NCBI GenBank assembly: GCA_016710385.1
Contig: JADJVX010000017.1
Span: 248,001-312,000 of the forward strand
Reading direction: 5' to 3'
From: Actinomycetales bacterium
Lineage (GTDB): Bacteria > Actinomycetota > Actinomycetes > Actinomycetales > Dermatophilaceae
Length of the DNA: 64,000 nucleotides
The notes beneath the pieces were generated by a model. That model made no database searches. It had not been told where the DNA came from and saw only the letters and a list, made by a program, of their open reading frames with translations. This document shows, in pieces, positions 46,225 through 55,560 of the stretch. How positions within the stretch are numbered: the first letter of the stretch is position 1; each line of letters starts with the position of its first letter. The position numbers and the translations under genes are program-made.

Positions 46225-47480
46225 CAGGCCGCTGCGGCCACGACACAGAGCCCGCCGGCGGTGACCCAGGCGGCGAAGTAGTCGCCGGTCGACTGGCGCA
46301 TCCACCCGGCATACGCCGCCGCAATGCCGGCACCGACCATGTGCGAGGCGAAGACCCAGCCGAAGACGACGCTGGAGCGGTCCAGACCGAAGTGGATGCG
46401 GCACAACGCCATCGTCGGCGGCACGGTCGCGACCCAGTCCAGGCCGTAGAACACGATGAAGAGGAAGAGGCTGGGCTGCACGTCGGGGCCGAGCACCACG
46501 GGCACGACGAGCAGCGACAGCCCGCGCAGGGCGTAATAGACGGCAAGCAACAGTCGCGGGTCGACCCGGTCGGTGAGCCAGCCCGAGGCGATGGTGCCGA
46601 GGATGTCGAAGACCCCGATCAGGGCTAGCAGGCCGGCCGCGGTCTTGGCCGGCATCCCATGGTCGTGGGCCGCGGGGATGAAGTGAGTGCCGATGAGCCC
46701 ATTGGTCGACCAACCGCAGACGAAGAACGTGCCGGCCAAGACCCAGAACGCCGGCACCGGTGTCGCCTCGCGCAGCACCCGCACCGCGCGCGCCGCAGGA
46801 GAACTCCCACCCCCGGTATGCCGTGCCGGCGCGGCGACCAGGAGGTCGCCGCCGTAGGGCGGGAGCCCGACGTCGGCCGGCCAGTCCCGGACCACCCCGA
46901 CGATGATCGGCACGAGCGCGAGCGCAGCCACCGAGGTCAGGCCGGCGGCATACCGCCAGCCCGGACCTTCCGCGAGGGTGGCGATGGCGGGCAGGAAGAT
47001 CAGTTGGCCGGTCGACGATGCCGCGGAGAACACCCCTGTCACGAGCCCGCGCCTGGTTTGGAACCAGCGGTTGGCGACGATCGAGCCCAGCACCAGGGCC
47101 ATCGCCCCCGTGCCGACTCCGACGAGCAGACCCCAGAGGATCCACAGCTGCCACGGTGCGGTCATCCAGATGGTCAGCCCGGACCCCAGGCTGACCAGAA
47201 CGAGGGCCACCGACAGGACGCGGCGGATACCGAACCGATCCATGAGCGCGGCAGCGAAGGGTGCCGTCACCCCGAAGAGCACGAGGTTGACCGTCACCGC
47301 CCCCGACGTCGTCGTGCGCGACCAGCCGTAGCTGGCCTCGAGCGGTTCGATGAGTGCGCCGGTGGACGACCGGAAACCGGCCGCCGCGATGAGCGCCGAG
47401 ACCACCGCGGCCGCGACGAACCACGCCCGGTGCACCCCTGTCCGTGGTCGGGCGGGCTGCACATCGGTCGGCGCGCTCAT
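46188..47480 (-). CDS. MFS transporter (oxalate/formate-antiporter-like)
   Basis: This major-facilitator protein has 430 residues and twelve predicted helices. It opens with RAWFVAAAVVSALIAAAGF and has APFAAALMDRFGIRRVL, GTGAMALVLGSIVANRWFQTRRGL, the usual order for OFA-type transporters, which exchange organic acids. Specificity cannot be deduced. It starts 18 bases after the alkX-type gene and ends the long minus-strand run from mtrA. Its 3' end overlaps the convergent GNAT gene by 37 bases. Confidence 0.85.
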   Translation of the reverse strand: MSAPTDVQPARPRTGVHRAWFVAAAVVSALIAAAGFRSSTGALIEPLEASYGWSRTTTSGAVTVNLVLFGVTAPFAAALMDRFGIRRVLSVALVLVSLGSGLTIWMTAPWQLWILWGLLVGVGTGAMALVLGSIVANRWFQTRRGLVTGVFSAASSTGQLIFLPAIATLAEGPGWRYAAGLTSVAALALVPIIVGVVRDWPADVGLPPYGGDLLVAAPARHTGGGSSPAARAVRVLREATPVPAFWVLAGTFFVCGWSTNGLIGTHFIPAAHDHGMPAKTAAGLLALIGVFDILGTIASGWLTDRVDPRLLLAVYYALRGLSLLVVPVVLGPDVQPSLFLFIVFYGLDWVATVPPTMALCRIHFGLDRSSVVFGWVFASHMVGAGIAAAYAGWMRQSTGDYFAAWVTAGGLCVVAAAACYVLPRRREPVG

Positions 47481-47498
47481 GGGGTGATCACGGCGTCA

Positions 47499-48740
47499 TC
47501 ATGGCGCACCAGGTGACCCGACAGCACCGGCGGACTGGACAGCACCGGCGGGCGCGACGTCACCCAGGCCGAGCCACCCGGCCATCGCCTCGAGCTCGGC
47601 GGCCAGGGCCTGCTGATCGCCGGCGTCGCTGCCCGGCTCCCAGGTGAGGCGCTGCAGACGCAGCACCCCGGCGGCTCGATCGGCCTTGAGGTCGCACCGA
47701 GCGACGATGCGGTCGCCGTGGAGGAACGGCAACACGTAGTAGCCATGCACCCGCTGGGCGGCCGGCGTGTAGATCTCCAGCCGATAGCGGACCCCGAAGA
47801 GCGCCTCGGTGCGTTCGCGTTGCCAGACCAGCGAGTCGAAGGGACTCACCAGGGCACGCGCATGGATCTCCCGCGGCCGGCGCGCGGTGCCGTGCAGGTA
47901 TGCCGGCCGCTTCCATCCTTGGATGGTCACCGGCTCCACCTCACCGGACTTCACCAGCGCGGCAATCGCCGGGGCGACGATCCGAGGCCGCAATCGGAAG
48001 TAGTCGGCCAGGCACTGCAGAGTGCCGACGCCCAGCGCCTTGGCGGCGATACGGACCAGTTCCAGGACGGCAGCCGCGTCGCCGCCAGCGGTATGCCGGT
48101 CGGTCCACGTGGAGCGCTCGGCGTCCACCCCCGGCGGCAGGACGGCGCCGGGCACGGCATACCGGCGTTCGAACTGCGCGGTGCGCCCGGCACTGGACAC
48201 CTGCCCCGTCCAGAAGAGCCACTCCAGCGAGCGCTTGACCGCCGACCAGTTCCACCCCCAGTTGTCCGACTCGCGGGGGTGATCGTGGGCCAGCGCCGCT
48301 TCGACCTGGCGGGACGTGAGCGGCCCGCGTGCCCCGACCTCGGCGAGCACCGCCTCGACGAGGCCCGGGTGCTCGTCCCGGACTCGACGCATCCCACCCC
48401 AGGCCTCCACCTGCGCCGCTTCCATCCGCTGGGCGAACAGCGGCCAGGTGCGAGGGGGGATGAGGGCTGCTTCGTGTGCCCAGTACTCGACCAGTCGGCG
48501 GGGGGCCTGGTCACGCGCTCGGTCGAGCAACGCGCGATCGTAGGGGCCGAGCCGGGCGAAGAAGGGCAGGTAGTGGCTGCGGGTGAGGACGTTGACACTG
48601 TCGATCTGGACGACGCCAACGGTGTCGATGACCCGCTGGATGTCTCGGACGCCGCCTGTGCCGGCGACCGGCCTGGGCCGACCGAACCCCTGGGCCGCCA
48701 GGGCGATGCGCCTGGCCTGGGCCTGGGTCAGGTGTCGCAC
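47499..48740 (-). CDS. AlkX/YcaQ-type DNA glycosylase (HTH_42 family)
   Basis: This protein of 413 residues belongs to the winged-helix AlkZ/AlkX (YcaQ) family. QARRIALAAQGF at the start, VQIDSVNVLTRSHYLPFF with the catalytic Q-phi-D (Q45-I-D47), EYWAHEAALIP and later SPFDSLVWQRERTEALFG and HGYYVLPFLHGDRIVARCDLK (read in parts) are the family marks. Family knowledge: E. coli YcaQ, the Q-phi-D subgroup, unhooks N7-guanine crosslinks. Start GTG 48740 lies 3 bases after the response-regulator stop. It may be expressed together with hpf and the regulator. Confidence 0.85.
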   Translation of the reverse strand: MRHLTQAQARRIALAAQGFGRPRPVAGTGGVRDIQRVIDTVGVVQIDSVNVLTRSHYLPFFARLGPYDRALLDRARDQAPRRLVEYWAHEAALIPPRTWPLFAQRMEAAQVEAWGGMRRVRDEHPGLVEAVLAEVGARGPLTSRQVEAALAHDHPRESDNWGWNWSAVKRSLEWLFWTGQVSSAGRTAQFERRYAVPGAVLPPGVDAERSTWTDRHTAGGDAAAVLELVRIAAKALGVGTLQCLADYFRLRPRIVAPAIAALVKSGEVEPVTIQGWKRPAYLHGTARRPREIHARALVSPFDSLVWQRERTEALFGVRYRLEIYTPAAQRVHGYYVLPFLHGDRIVARCDLKADRAAGVLRLQRLTWEPGSDAGDQQALAAELEAMAGWLGLGDVAPAGAVQSAGAVGSPGAP

Positions 48741-48743
48741 GGG

Positions 48744-49445
48744 TCAGCCGGTGGGCGGATTGATGAGATTCTGCCGGACGGCATACATCGCCGCTTCCAT
48801 CCGCGTGTGCAACTGCAGCTTCTCGAGGATGTTGCGGACGTGGTTCTTCACGGTGTTCTCGGAGATGAACAGCATCCGCCCGATCTCGCGGTTGCCCATC
48901 CCACGAGCCACCAGGCCGAGCACTTCGACCTCGCGCTCGGTGAGCTTGGGCAGCCCGGTGCCGATGACCTCGGTATCTCGCCGGCGCATGAGGGCGAACT
49001 CGGCCAGCAGTTTGGATGCCATTGACGGACTGATCAGAGAGTCACCGTCCTGCACGGCTCGCACGCCAGCGGCGATCTCCTCTCCCGGCACGTCCTTGAG
49101 GACATAACCGTTGGCGCCGGCGCGCACCGCATCGAACAGGTCCGACTCGGCGTCGGACATCGTCAACATGACGATCCGCGCGGAGGGCACTCGGGCCTTG
49201 ATGGCCTGACACGCCTCGATCCCTCCGCACCGTGGCATCCGGACGTCCATGAGGACCACATCCGGGACGTTTGCCTCGGCCTTTTCGACGGCGACGATGC
49301 CGTCCTCGGCCTCGTCGACGACGACGATGTCACCGTCGAGTTCCAGCACGGTCCGCAGCCCGCGCCGGAACAGCGCGTGATCGTCAGCGACGAGAACGCG
49401 GATGGGGGGCCGGCCCGCAGGCTGCTGGTCAGTCACGCTGGGCAT
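48744..49445 (-). CDS. NarL/LuxR-family response regulator
   Basis: This regulator has about 233 residues. The receiver domain has VLVADDHALFRRGL, the phospho-acceptor Asp in VVLMDVRMP, and KDVPGEEIAAGVRAV; the C-terminal LuxR-type HTH has LTEREVEVLGLVARGMGNREI and ISENTVKNHVRNILEKL. Such proteins are phosphorylated by a histidine kinase and bind DNA as dimers; no kinase gene is adjacent. ATG 49445 is a plausible start (or GTG a few codons on). It follows hpf by 36 bases on the same strand, so a role in stress or stationary phase is possible. Confidence 0.9.
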   Translation of the reverse strand: MPSVTDQQPAGRPPIRVLVADDHALFRRGLRTVLELDGDIVVVDEAEDGIVAVEKAEANVPDVVLMDVRMPRCGGIEACQAIKARVPSARIVMLTMSDAESDLFDAVRAGANGYVLKDVPGEEIAAGVRAVQDGDSLISPSMASKLLAEFALMRRRDTEVIGTGLPKLTEREVEVLGLVARGMGNREIGRMLFISENTVKNHVRNILEKLQLHTRMEAAMYAVRQNLINPPTG

Positions 49446-49481
49446 GATGCCACGGGCCGGCCTCCCGGTGTCCACGCAGGG

Positions 49482-50096
49482 TCACGCGGTGGGCTCCAGG
49501 TGGATCACGCCATAGGACCAACCCCGTCGCCGGTAGACGACGCTTGCCCTGCCCGTGTCGGCATCGTTGAACAGGTAGAAGTCGTGTCCGACGAGTTCCA
49601 TCCGGTTGACCGCTTCGCCGAGGGTCATCGGCGTGCTCGGGTGCACCTTCTCGCGGACCTCGATCGGGGAATCACCGACGGCGCCGAAAGGACCGTCGGG
49701 CGAGGCAGGCGCATCCTGGTGCGGTGGCGCGAGGTCTGCTGCGGGCGCCTCTGGCGCGATGGCCGGCCCGGCCGCCCGGGTGGGTTCACCTCGACCGCGG
49801 ATTGCGGTGCGGCGCCGACTGTTGGCCCGGCGCAGTCGCTCGACCAGCTTCTCAATCGCCAGGTCGACGGCAGCGTACTTGTCGTCGTTGAACGCTTCGG
49901 CGCGCACGACCGAGCCGCGGTCCTTGCAGGTCAGCTCGACGCACTCGGAGTTGCGAGTGGTGTTCTCATGGGTGACGACCACCTCGACCTTGGTCACCTT
50001 GGGCGCGATCTGCTCGATCTTGCCCAGTCGCTCGGCGAGATAGCCCCGGAACCGCTCGGAGATCTGGATGTGACGGCCGGTCACGACGATGTCCAC
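49482..50096 (-). CDS. hpf: Ribosome hibernation promoting factor, long form
   Basis: This 204-residue protein makes 100S ribosome dimers in starvation. The N-terminal S30AE/YfiA domain (MDIVVTGRHIQISERFRGYL, VEVVVTHENTTRNSECVE, DDKYAAVDLAIEKLVERLRR) is followed by an Ala/Pro linker and the C-terminal long-HPF dimerisation domain (PMTLGEAVNRMELVGHDFYLF, YRRRGWSYGVIHL). In M. tuberculosis the homologue Rv3241c also stands beside secA1 and comF. ATG 50096 has AAGGAGG-like CCTCC complement just upstream. Confidence 0.95.
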   Translation of the reverse strand: MDIVVTGRHIQISERFRGYLAERLGKIEQIAPKVTKVEVVVTHENTTRNSECVELTCKDRGSVVRAEAFNDDKYAAVDLAIEKLVERLRRANSRRRTAIRGRGEPTRAAGPAIAPEAPAADLAPPHQDAPASPDGPFGAVGDSPIEVREKVHPSTPMTLGEAVNRMELVGHDFYLFNDADTGRASVVYRRRGWSYGVIHLEPTA

Positions 50097-50209
50097 AAAA
50101 GCCTCCTTGACACGTAGGTGAGTGCGGGCGGGCCGGGCAGACCCCGAAGACCTGGCGCTTCACCTCCCGTGTCGTGGACGGTGTGTCTCCCACCGTATCC
50201 CGCGGTGGG

Positions 50210-51007
50210 CTACCCCGGCCAGACCGGTCGGCCAGCGGCGTTGCGGCCCGCATACCGCCGCTCGGTCGCCGCGATGACCGCCGCCGCAATGGCCTCTCCC
50301 CCAACGGCTCTCACGGCCCGCGCGGCCTCGGCCAGCGTCGCCCCGGTGGTCACCACATCGTCGACGAGCACGACCGGGTGGGCCTGCACCAGCGCGGTAT
50401 GCCGATGGGTGACGGCATACGCGCCAGCGAGGTTGCGCGCGCGATCCTCCGCGCCCAGGCGAGCCTGGTCGGCGACCCTGCGGCGGGTCGTAAGTGCCGG
50501 CACGACGTGAACCGACGGCAGCCCAGGAGATGCCCGAGCAGAGCCGACGTCCCGAGTGGCGCGCTTGGCCAGCCTCAGCACGGGCCGGTCACCGCGGGTC
50601 CGGGTCGCGGCGCGCGAGGAAGGCATGGGCACAACGAGCACCCGGTGGAAGCCCGCGGACCGGAGCCCGGGCCGTCCGGACTCTGCAGACCATTGCCCAC
50701 CCTCTGGACCCAGGATCGTCTGCAGGGCACCCGCGAGCAAGGGGACCAATAGCGTCGCGAGGTCGGCCCGCCCCTGGTCCTTGAAGGCCACGATGGCTGC
50801 GCGCAGCGCCCCGGCATAGCGGCCACTGGCCACCACCTGAGGCAGCCCCGTCGGGGCGGGCACCGGGCGGACTAGGCGTGGGACGGCATACCTCTGGCCG
50901 TCCAGGTCGGAACGGCAGGCCGGGCACAACCGGGCGCCGACCGCGGTGCAGCAGGCGCACTCTCGCGCCATGACCAGGTCGGCCAGGTCGTCCCACATCC
51001 GCCACAT
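50210..51007 (-). CDS. ComF family phosphoribosyltransferase-like protein
   Basis: This protein of 265 residues starts with a double zinc-ribbon-like segment (CACCTAVGARLCPACRSDL) and ends with a phosphoribosyltransferase fold whose PRPP loop is VVLVDDVVTTGATLAEAARA. ComF proteins assist DNA uptake in competent bacteria, or nucleotide scavenging. The ATG at 51007 follows lpqB by 94 bases. Gene order lpqB-comF-hpf is conserved in actinobacteria. Confidence 0.9.
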   Translation of the reverse strand: MWRMWDDLADLVMARECACCTAVGARLCPACRSDLDGQRYAVPRLVRPVPAPTGLPQVVASGRYAGALRAAIVAFKDQGRADLATLLVPLLAGALQTILGPEGGQWSAESGRPGLRSAGFHRVLVVPMPSSRAATRTRGDRPVLRLAKRATRDVGSARASPGLPSVHVVPALTTRRRVADQARLGAEDRARNLAGAYAVTHRHTALVQAHPVVLVDDVVTTGATLAEAARAVRAVGGEAIAAAVIAATERRYAGRNAAGRPVWPG

Positions 51008-51101
51008 GACCACAGCATGTCCAGCGCGGTCGACGCCAGCGACAGCCCGCCCCATCGGCTGTGGACGACGAGACTCGGGGTCCGAGGATGTGGACCGGGC
51101 G

Positions 51102-52916
51102 TCAGTGCACGGGAGGCACGACGAGTTCGTCGGCTCCGGCCAGGCGCAGCCAACCGCCGCCGACACGCACCAACACCGCCGGCAGGTCGGTGACGACGAC
51201 GAGGCCGCGCGGGCCGCCCGTCGAGACCACCCATCGGGGCGAGGTCGGGGGTGGCACGAGGTTGTCCTCCGGGCCGACCGTGCCGCGCCGGCGCAACCCG
51301 ATCCCCTGGCCGAACTCGACGACGAAGGGGCGCACCGGGTCCGCTGTTGAGACCGCGCCCAGGGCGGCGACCGTGGCGGTGTCCATCCACACAGTGTCGA
51401 GCACCCGGGTGAGCGGCTCTCCGACCCGCTGGGGCATCGTGAGCCCCTTCGGCAAGCCGGTGGTGTCCTTGACGATCCCCGCGATGTCGAGCCGGTCGAT
51501 GCCGTCAGCTCCGCGGGAGACGACCGCAAGGCGCGTCGCGTCCGGAGAGGGTGCCACCGCGACGACGGTGCGGCCTGCGAGCCAGGCCGGATCGATGCGA
51601 TCGGCAGAGACGCTTTGAGCGGCCAGCCCGTTGAGCGTCCATAGCGAGGATCGGCCGTCGGCCAGTCCCGCGACCCAGAGCCGGCCCAGCGCGTCGAAGG
51701 CGGGCCGGGTCAGCCCGGTGGCGAACGGCGGGACGGCAATCTGGGACTTGCCCCGCCAGCGGACAAGGACGCTGCCTTGCGCGTCGAGCGCCGCGAGCCC
51801 GACACCGTCGGCGGCCCAGGCGACCGCCGACATGGTGGTCGGCACGGCCGGCAGATCGGAAGCGATCGGGTTGACCTTCACGTCGCCCACTTGCCCCAGG
51901 CGGGTCATGTCGACCATGCGCAGTTCCTCACCCACGCGGACCAGCGCCGTTGACGACGTCCAGGTGGGGTCCACCGCATAGCCAAGATCCCGCGCCCCCC
52001 GCAGGGCCCCCGTTACCTCTTCGACGGCCAACCGACCGGACCCCTGGACCTCCAAGGTGACGCCCATGACGCCCGGGACGGCCAGCAGCGTGCTTGCCAG
52101 CTGGGCCCACATCTCGCGCCGGGACAGCGCATCGGCGGTCGAGGCGATCGGCGTGAGGACGACCGTGGCGATCCCGTCCGTCACCGAGACGGCGTCCAGC
52201 GCGAGCTTGGCGCCCTCGGGGAAGCCGGTTTCGCACGCACCGCGGAGCTGCTCGGGCACCGGGCCGAGTTGGGCCCGCGCGAGCGCCGTGACCAGCCGTG
52301 GGCCGTTCGGCAACCACCGCACGTCCGGGACCAGGAAACGGGTCCCGATGCCCACATAGTTGAGGCGGTAGGGGGCGAACACGCGGCTGAAGTCATCGGT
52401 GTTGATCCAGATACCGAAACCGTTCTCCGGCAACAGGATTCGCCACTCGTTTCCGACAGCCACGAGCCCGAACTCGACGGAGACCACCGTGTTGGGCGGC
52501 AACTCCCGATAGCGGCCCAGCTCGTCGATGACCGAGACGGCCACGACCGACGCACGCACTCGATCCGTGCCCACCATGGACACCTCGACGACGCTCATGC
52601 GGTCGAAGACGGTCACCGAGCTCGTCGGTCGCCATCGATCGACCGACGCGGCGGCCAGGTATGCCGTGCCGACGGGACTGCCCCCCTCGGGCGCCTCCTG
52701 GAACGCAGCACCGGCACGCAAGAAGCCGCGAACGATGCCGTCGGGGTCGGCTCCCGGGGCCGGTGCGGGGACCACGATGCGGGCCTCGGGCGCTACCTGC
52801 TCGTCGATGCCGCGGCCCACCGAGACCACGCTGCTGGAAGGCAGCCCCAGGCATCCACTCACCGCGCTGAAGCAGACCACTCCCGCGAGGAGCAGCCGCC
52901 AGGCCCGCCGGATCAC
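51102..52916 (-). CDS. lpqB: LpqB lipoprotein, MtrAB-associated
   Basis: This lipoprotein of 604 residues has a lipobox ending at Cys22 (FSAVSGC). A GerMN domain follows (NYVGIGTRFLVPDVRWLP, RLVTALARAQLGPVPEQL) and then a C-terminal beta-propeller with repeated AWAADGVGLAALD-type blades. LpqB interacts with the extracytoplasmic domain of MtrB and tunes MtrA phosphorylation. GTG 52916 overlaps the mtrB stop (GTGA). The gene is co-transcribed with mtrA-mtrB, the classical arrangement. Confidence 0.96.
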   Translation of the reverse strand: MIRRAWRLLLAGVVCFSAVSGCLGLPSSSVVSVGRGIDEQVAPEARIVVPAPAPGADPDGIVRGFLRAGAAFQEAPEGGSPVGTAYLAAASVDRWRPTSSVTVFDRMSVVEVSMVGTDRVRASVVAVSVIDELGRYRELPPNTVVSVEFGLVAVGNEWRILLPENGFGIWINTDDFSRVFAPYRLNYVGIGTRFLVPDVRWLPNGPRLVTALARAQLGPVPEQLRGACETGFPEGAKLALDAVSVTDGIATVVLTPIASTADALSRREMWAQLASTLLAVPGVMGVTLEVQGSGRLAVEEVTGALRGARDLGYAVDPTWTSSTALVRVGEELRMVDMTRLGQVGDVKVNPIASDLPAVPTTMSAVAWAADGVGLAALDAQGSVLVRWRGKSQIAVPPFATGLTRPAFDALGRLWVAGLADGRSSLWTLNGLAAQSVSADRIDPAWLAGRTVVAVAPSPDATRLAVVSRGADGIDRLDIAGIVKDTTGLPKGLTMPQRVGEPLTRVLDTVWMDTATVAALGAVSTADPVRPFVVEFGQGIGLRRRGTVGPEDNLVPPPTSPRWVVSTGGPRGLVVVTDLPAVLVRVGGGWLRLAGADELVVPPVH

Positions 52917-54619
52917 GGTAATCCGTCCGTGCGCGGAATACCGGGGGTGTCGGGCCGGGCCTCCGACGCCGCCGCGGTCGGTCCGCGGCCGTTCTGGGCA
53001 ACGAGGACTGGAGCCGACACCTGCGGGTGGCGGGGATTGAGCGGGAGCGGTGAGGAATCGATGGGGCGATCCACGCTGCGGGGAAGGGTCAGCCGGAAGC
53101 AGGAGCCCTCATCGGGAGCCCCCCATGCCTGCAGCCAGCCACGATGGAGCCGGGCGTCCTCGAGGGCGATCGCCAACCCGAGCCCGGTGCCACCAGTCGT
53201 GCGCGCCCGGGCCGGGTCGGCGCGCCAGAAGCGGTTGAAGACCAGGCCGGCCTCCCCCGGCCGCAGGCCGACACCATAGTCGCGCACGGCAACGGCGACC
53301 GCTGACTCGTTGCGCTCCACCTTGATCTCGATCGGCCGGCCCTCGCCGTGCTCGATGGCATTGACGACGAGATTGCGCAGCACGCGTTCGACCCGCCGCG
53401 GGTCGAAGGCCGCCTCGCAGGGATGGCCTGGGTCGAGCACGGTGACCCGGCTGCCCTTGCCCTCGGCCAACCGGGCGGTGGCGTCGACGACCTTGGTCAC
53501 GGTGCGCCGCATGTCGGTGCTCTCGACATCGAGAACGGCTGCCCCGGCGTCGAAGCGGCTGATCTCCAGCAGATCCGCCAGCAGCGCCTCGAAGCGGTCG
53601 AGTTCACCGCGGAGCAGCTCTGCAGAGCGCGACATGGCCGGCTCGAAGCCCTCGCGCGCGTCATAGATGAGGTCGACGGCCATGCGGATCGTCGTGAGCG
53701 GGGTGCGCAGCTCGTGGGACACGTCAGAGACGAAACGTTGCTGCACCCTCGAGAGGTTCTCCAGCTGACCGATCTGGCGCTCCAGACTCACGGCCATGGC
53801 ATTGAACGAGGTCGCCAGGCTCGCGAGGTCGTCCTCGCCGCGACTTTCCATGCGTTCGGTGAGCGTGCCCGACGCCAGCCGTTGCGCCACTTCTGCCGCG
53901 CGCCGGACCGGTGCCACCACCAGGCGGGTCACGACATAGGCGACGGCGCCGATGAGCAGCAGCAGCACCAGGCCGCCATAGAGGAACGTCCGGCCCACGA
54001 CGACGAGCGAATCGCGCTCGCGTTCCATGGGGTAGACGTAATAGATGCCATAGCCTCCCGCAAGAGGCAGGGTCACTTGTTGCCCGACGATGAGCGACGG
54101 GACGGCGTCGGCGGTGCCGGTGAGCTTGACGGGCACGATCTGCTGCTGTTGGTTCTTGGCGTCCTCGGCAACCGCCCGGCGCAGTCCCTCGGGGATGACG
54201 CCCTCCCCGACCTCCCCGCTCACGACGCTGGGGATGACGACCGTGGCGGTGTTGCCCAACAGGCGCTGGAGCACGACATAGCGCGATCGCTCGGTGCCGG
54301 CAACGTCCTGGACGATGTCCTGGGCAAACAGCGCGAGGGTCTGTTGATCCTGGGCCTGGTCGGTGCGGTCGAAGGCGACCTTGACCTTCTTGGTCAGTTG
54401 GAGCGCCTCGGCGGTTGCCAGCGTGCGCCGGTCCTCGACCAGCCCCGCACCGATCTGTTGGTAGAGGTAGGTGCCCACCAGGCCGAGCACGAGCATCCCC
54501 AGGACGAGGGTGGTCGCTACGACGCGGAACTGCAGCGAACGCCGCCAGGCGCGCACCATGCGGGCCAGGATGCGAGCGGGGCCGGTCCTGATCGCGGGGG
54601 TGTCGCCGGCGTCGGTCAT
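52913..54619 (-). CDS. mtrB: MtrB sensor histidine kinase
   Basis: This membrane kinase of 568 residues has two helices (VVATTLVLGMLVLGLVGTYL; FLYGGLVLLLLIGAVAYVV) with an extracytoplasmic domain between them, a HAMP domain, the H-box FVSDVSHELRTPLTTIRM, N-box VVNAIEHGEG and G-boxes ending in GTGLGLAIALEDARLHRG. It senses the cell envelope or osmotic state and phosphorylates MtrA. It starts 3 bases after mtrA, and lpqB starts in its stop codon; all three form the canonical operon. Confidence 0.97.
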   Translation of the reverse strand: MTDAGDTPAIRTGPARILARMVRAWRRSLQFRVVATTLVLGMLVLGLVGTYLYQQIGAGLVEDRRTLATAEALQLTKKVKVAFDRTDQAQDQQTLALFAQDIVQDVAGTERSRYVVLQRLLGNTATVVIPSVVSGEVGEGVIPEGLRRAVAEDAKNQQQQIVPVKLTGTADAVPSLIVGQQVTLPLAGGYGIYYVYPMERERDSLVVVGRTFLYGGLVLLLLIGAVAYVVTRLVVAPVRRAAEVAQRLASGTLTERMESRGEDDLASLATSFNAMAVSLERQIGQLENLSRVQQRFVSDVSHELRTPLTTIRMAVDLIYDAREGFEPAMSRSAELLRGELDRFEALLADLLEISRFDAGAAVLDVESTDMRRTVTKVVDATARLAEGKGSRVTVLDPGHPCEAAFDPRRVERVLRNLVVNAIEHGEGRPIEIKVERNESAVAVAVRDYGVGLRPGEAGLVFNRFWRADPARARTTGGTGLGLAIALEDARLHRGWLQAWGAPDEGSCFRLTLPRSVDRPIDSSPLPLNPRHPQVSAPVLVAQNGRGPTAAASEARPDTPGIPRTDGLP

Positions 54620-54622
54620 GGG

Positions 54623-55300
54623 CTAGGCAGGACCTGCCTTGTATCCCACACCCCGCACGGTCACGACGATCTGAGGGTGCTCCGGGTCGTGCTCGATCTT
54701 GCTGCGCAACCGCTGCACGTGGACGTTGACCAGTCGCGTGTCCCCGGCGTGGCGGTATCCCCAGACCTGCTCGAGGAGGATCTCGCGGGTGAAGACCTGC
54801 CATGGCTTCCGGGCCAGTGCGACGAGCAGGTCGAACTCCAGCGGCGTCAGCGACAGCACCTCGGACCCGCGGCGCACCGAATGTCCGGCCACGTCGATGA
54901 CGAGATCGCCGATCTCCAGTCGCTCGGGTTCCGGGTCGTCGCCGCGACGCAGCCGGGCGCGGATCCGGGCGATGAGCTCCTGCGGTTTGAAGGGTTTGAC
55001 GACATAGTCATCCGCACCCGATTCCAGCCCCACGACGACGTCGACCGTGTCGGTGCGAGCGGTGAGCATGACGATCGGGATGCCGGACTCGGCACGGATG
55101 CGACGGCATACCTCCATGCCGTCCATTCCCGGGAGCATCACGTCCAGCAGCACGAGGTCGGGACGTGCGTCGCGAAAGGCAGCCACCGCAGCCGACCCGT
55201 CGGCGACATGCGAGACCTCCAGACCCTCCTGGCGCAACACGATGCTGAGCATCTCGGCCAACGCGAGATCGTCGTCGACGACGAGTACGCGACCCTTCAC
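54623..55300 (-). CDS. mtrA: MtrA response regulator (OmpR family)
   Basis: This DNA-binding response regulator of 225 residues has VLVVDDDLALAEML, the phosphorylated Asp in VLLDVMLPGMDGME, VKPFKPQELIARIRA and the winged-helix DNA-binding domain (LTPLEFDLLVALARKPWQVF, HVQRLRSKIEHDPEHPQIV). It controls cell-wall and replication genes in actinobacteria. GTG 55300 is used, with AGGAGCAGG in front, as it gives the normal KGRVLVVDDD start. Upstream of the start lie 13-bp direct repeats, which may be control sites. Confidence 0.97.
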   Translation of the reverse strand: MKGRVLVVDDDLALAEMLSIVLRQEGLEVSHVADGSAAVAAFRDARPDLVLLDVMLPGMDGMEVCRRIRAESGIPIVMLTARTDTVDVVVGLESGADDYVVKPFKPQELIARIRARLRRGDDPEPERLEIGDLVIDVAGHSVRRGSEVLSLTPLEFDLLVALARKPWQVFTREILLEQVWGYRHAGDTRLVNVHVQRLRSKIEHDPEHPQIVVTVRGVGYKAGPA

Positions 55301-55386
55301 GTCCTGCTCCTTCTCCCCTGCGGCTTTTCCCCTGCGGCGCGGTCCACCGATCATCACACATCGGGCTGTTCACCGGCCCTCCCCGA

Positions 55387-55436
55387 TAGGGAATCGCCGT
55401 AGGGAATCGCCGAGGGGATTCAGCCAGGGGAATCGG
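55387..55436. repeat. 13-bp direct repeats upstream of mtrA
   Basis: Two exact copies of TAGGGAATCGCCG (55387-55399 and 55400-55412) are followed by two imperfect copies AGGGGATTCAGCC (55413-55425) and AGGGGAATCGG (55426-55436). They lie 87-136 bases upstream of the mtrA GTG. A regularly spaced array 13 bases apart is consistent with tandem protein binding, but no family is identified. Confidence 0.65.
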
Positions 55437-55470
55437 ACCAACATCTCGATGCGGCCACCGGCTGCATAGG

Positions 55471-55506
55471 CGACGGCGCCCTCCCAGGGGGTGAAGGGCG
55501 CCGTCG
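55471..55506 (-). terminator. Second stem-loop downstream of ahcY
   Basis: A 12-bp perfect stem CGACGGCGCCCT / AGGGCGCCGTCG encloses a 12-base loop. It lies about 115 bases downstream of the ahcY stop, after the first hairpin, so it may be a reserve terminator. It could also shape the leader RNA of mtrA if transcription starts upstream of it. Confidence 0.55.
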
Positions 55507-55560
55507 GGACAAGTATGCAAGATTCCGCTCCGTCGCGCCACGCCAGGGCCAGACAGAGAC

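Noticed and set aside
53348..55402. Long plus-strand frame across mtrB and mtrA
   Set aside because: Antisense shadow; the minus-strand operon is certain.
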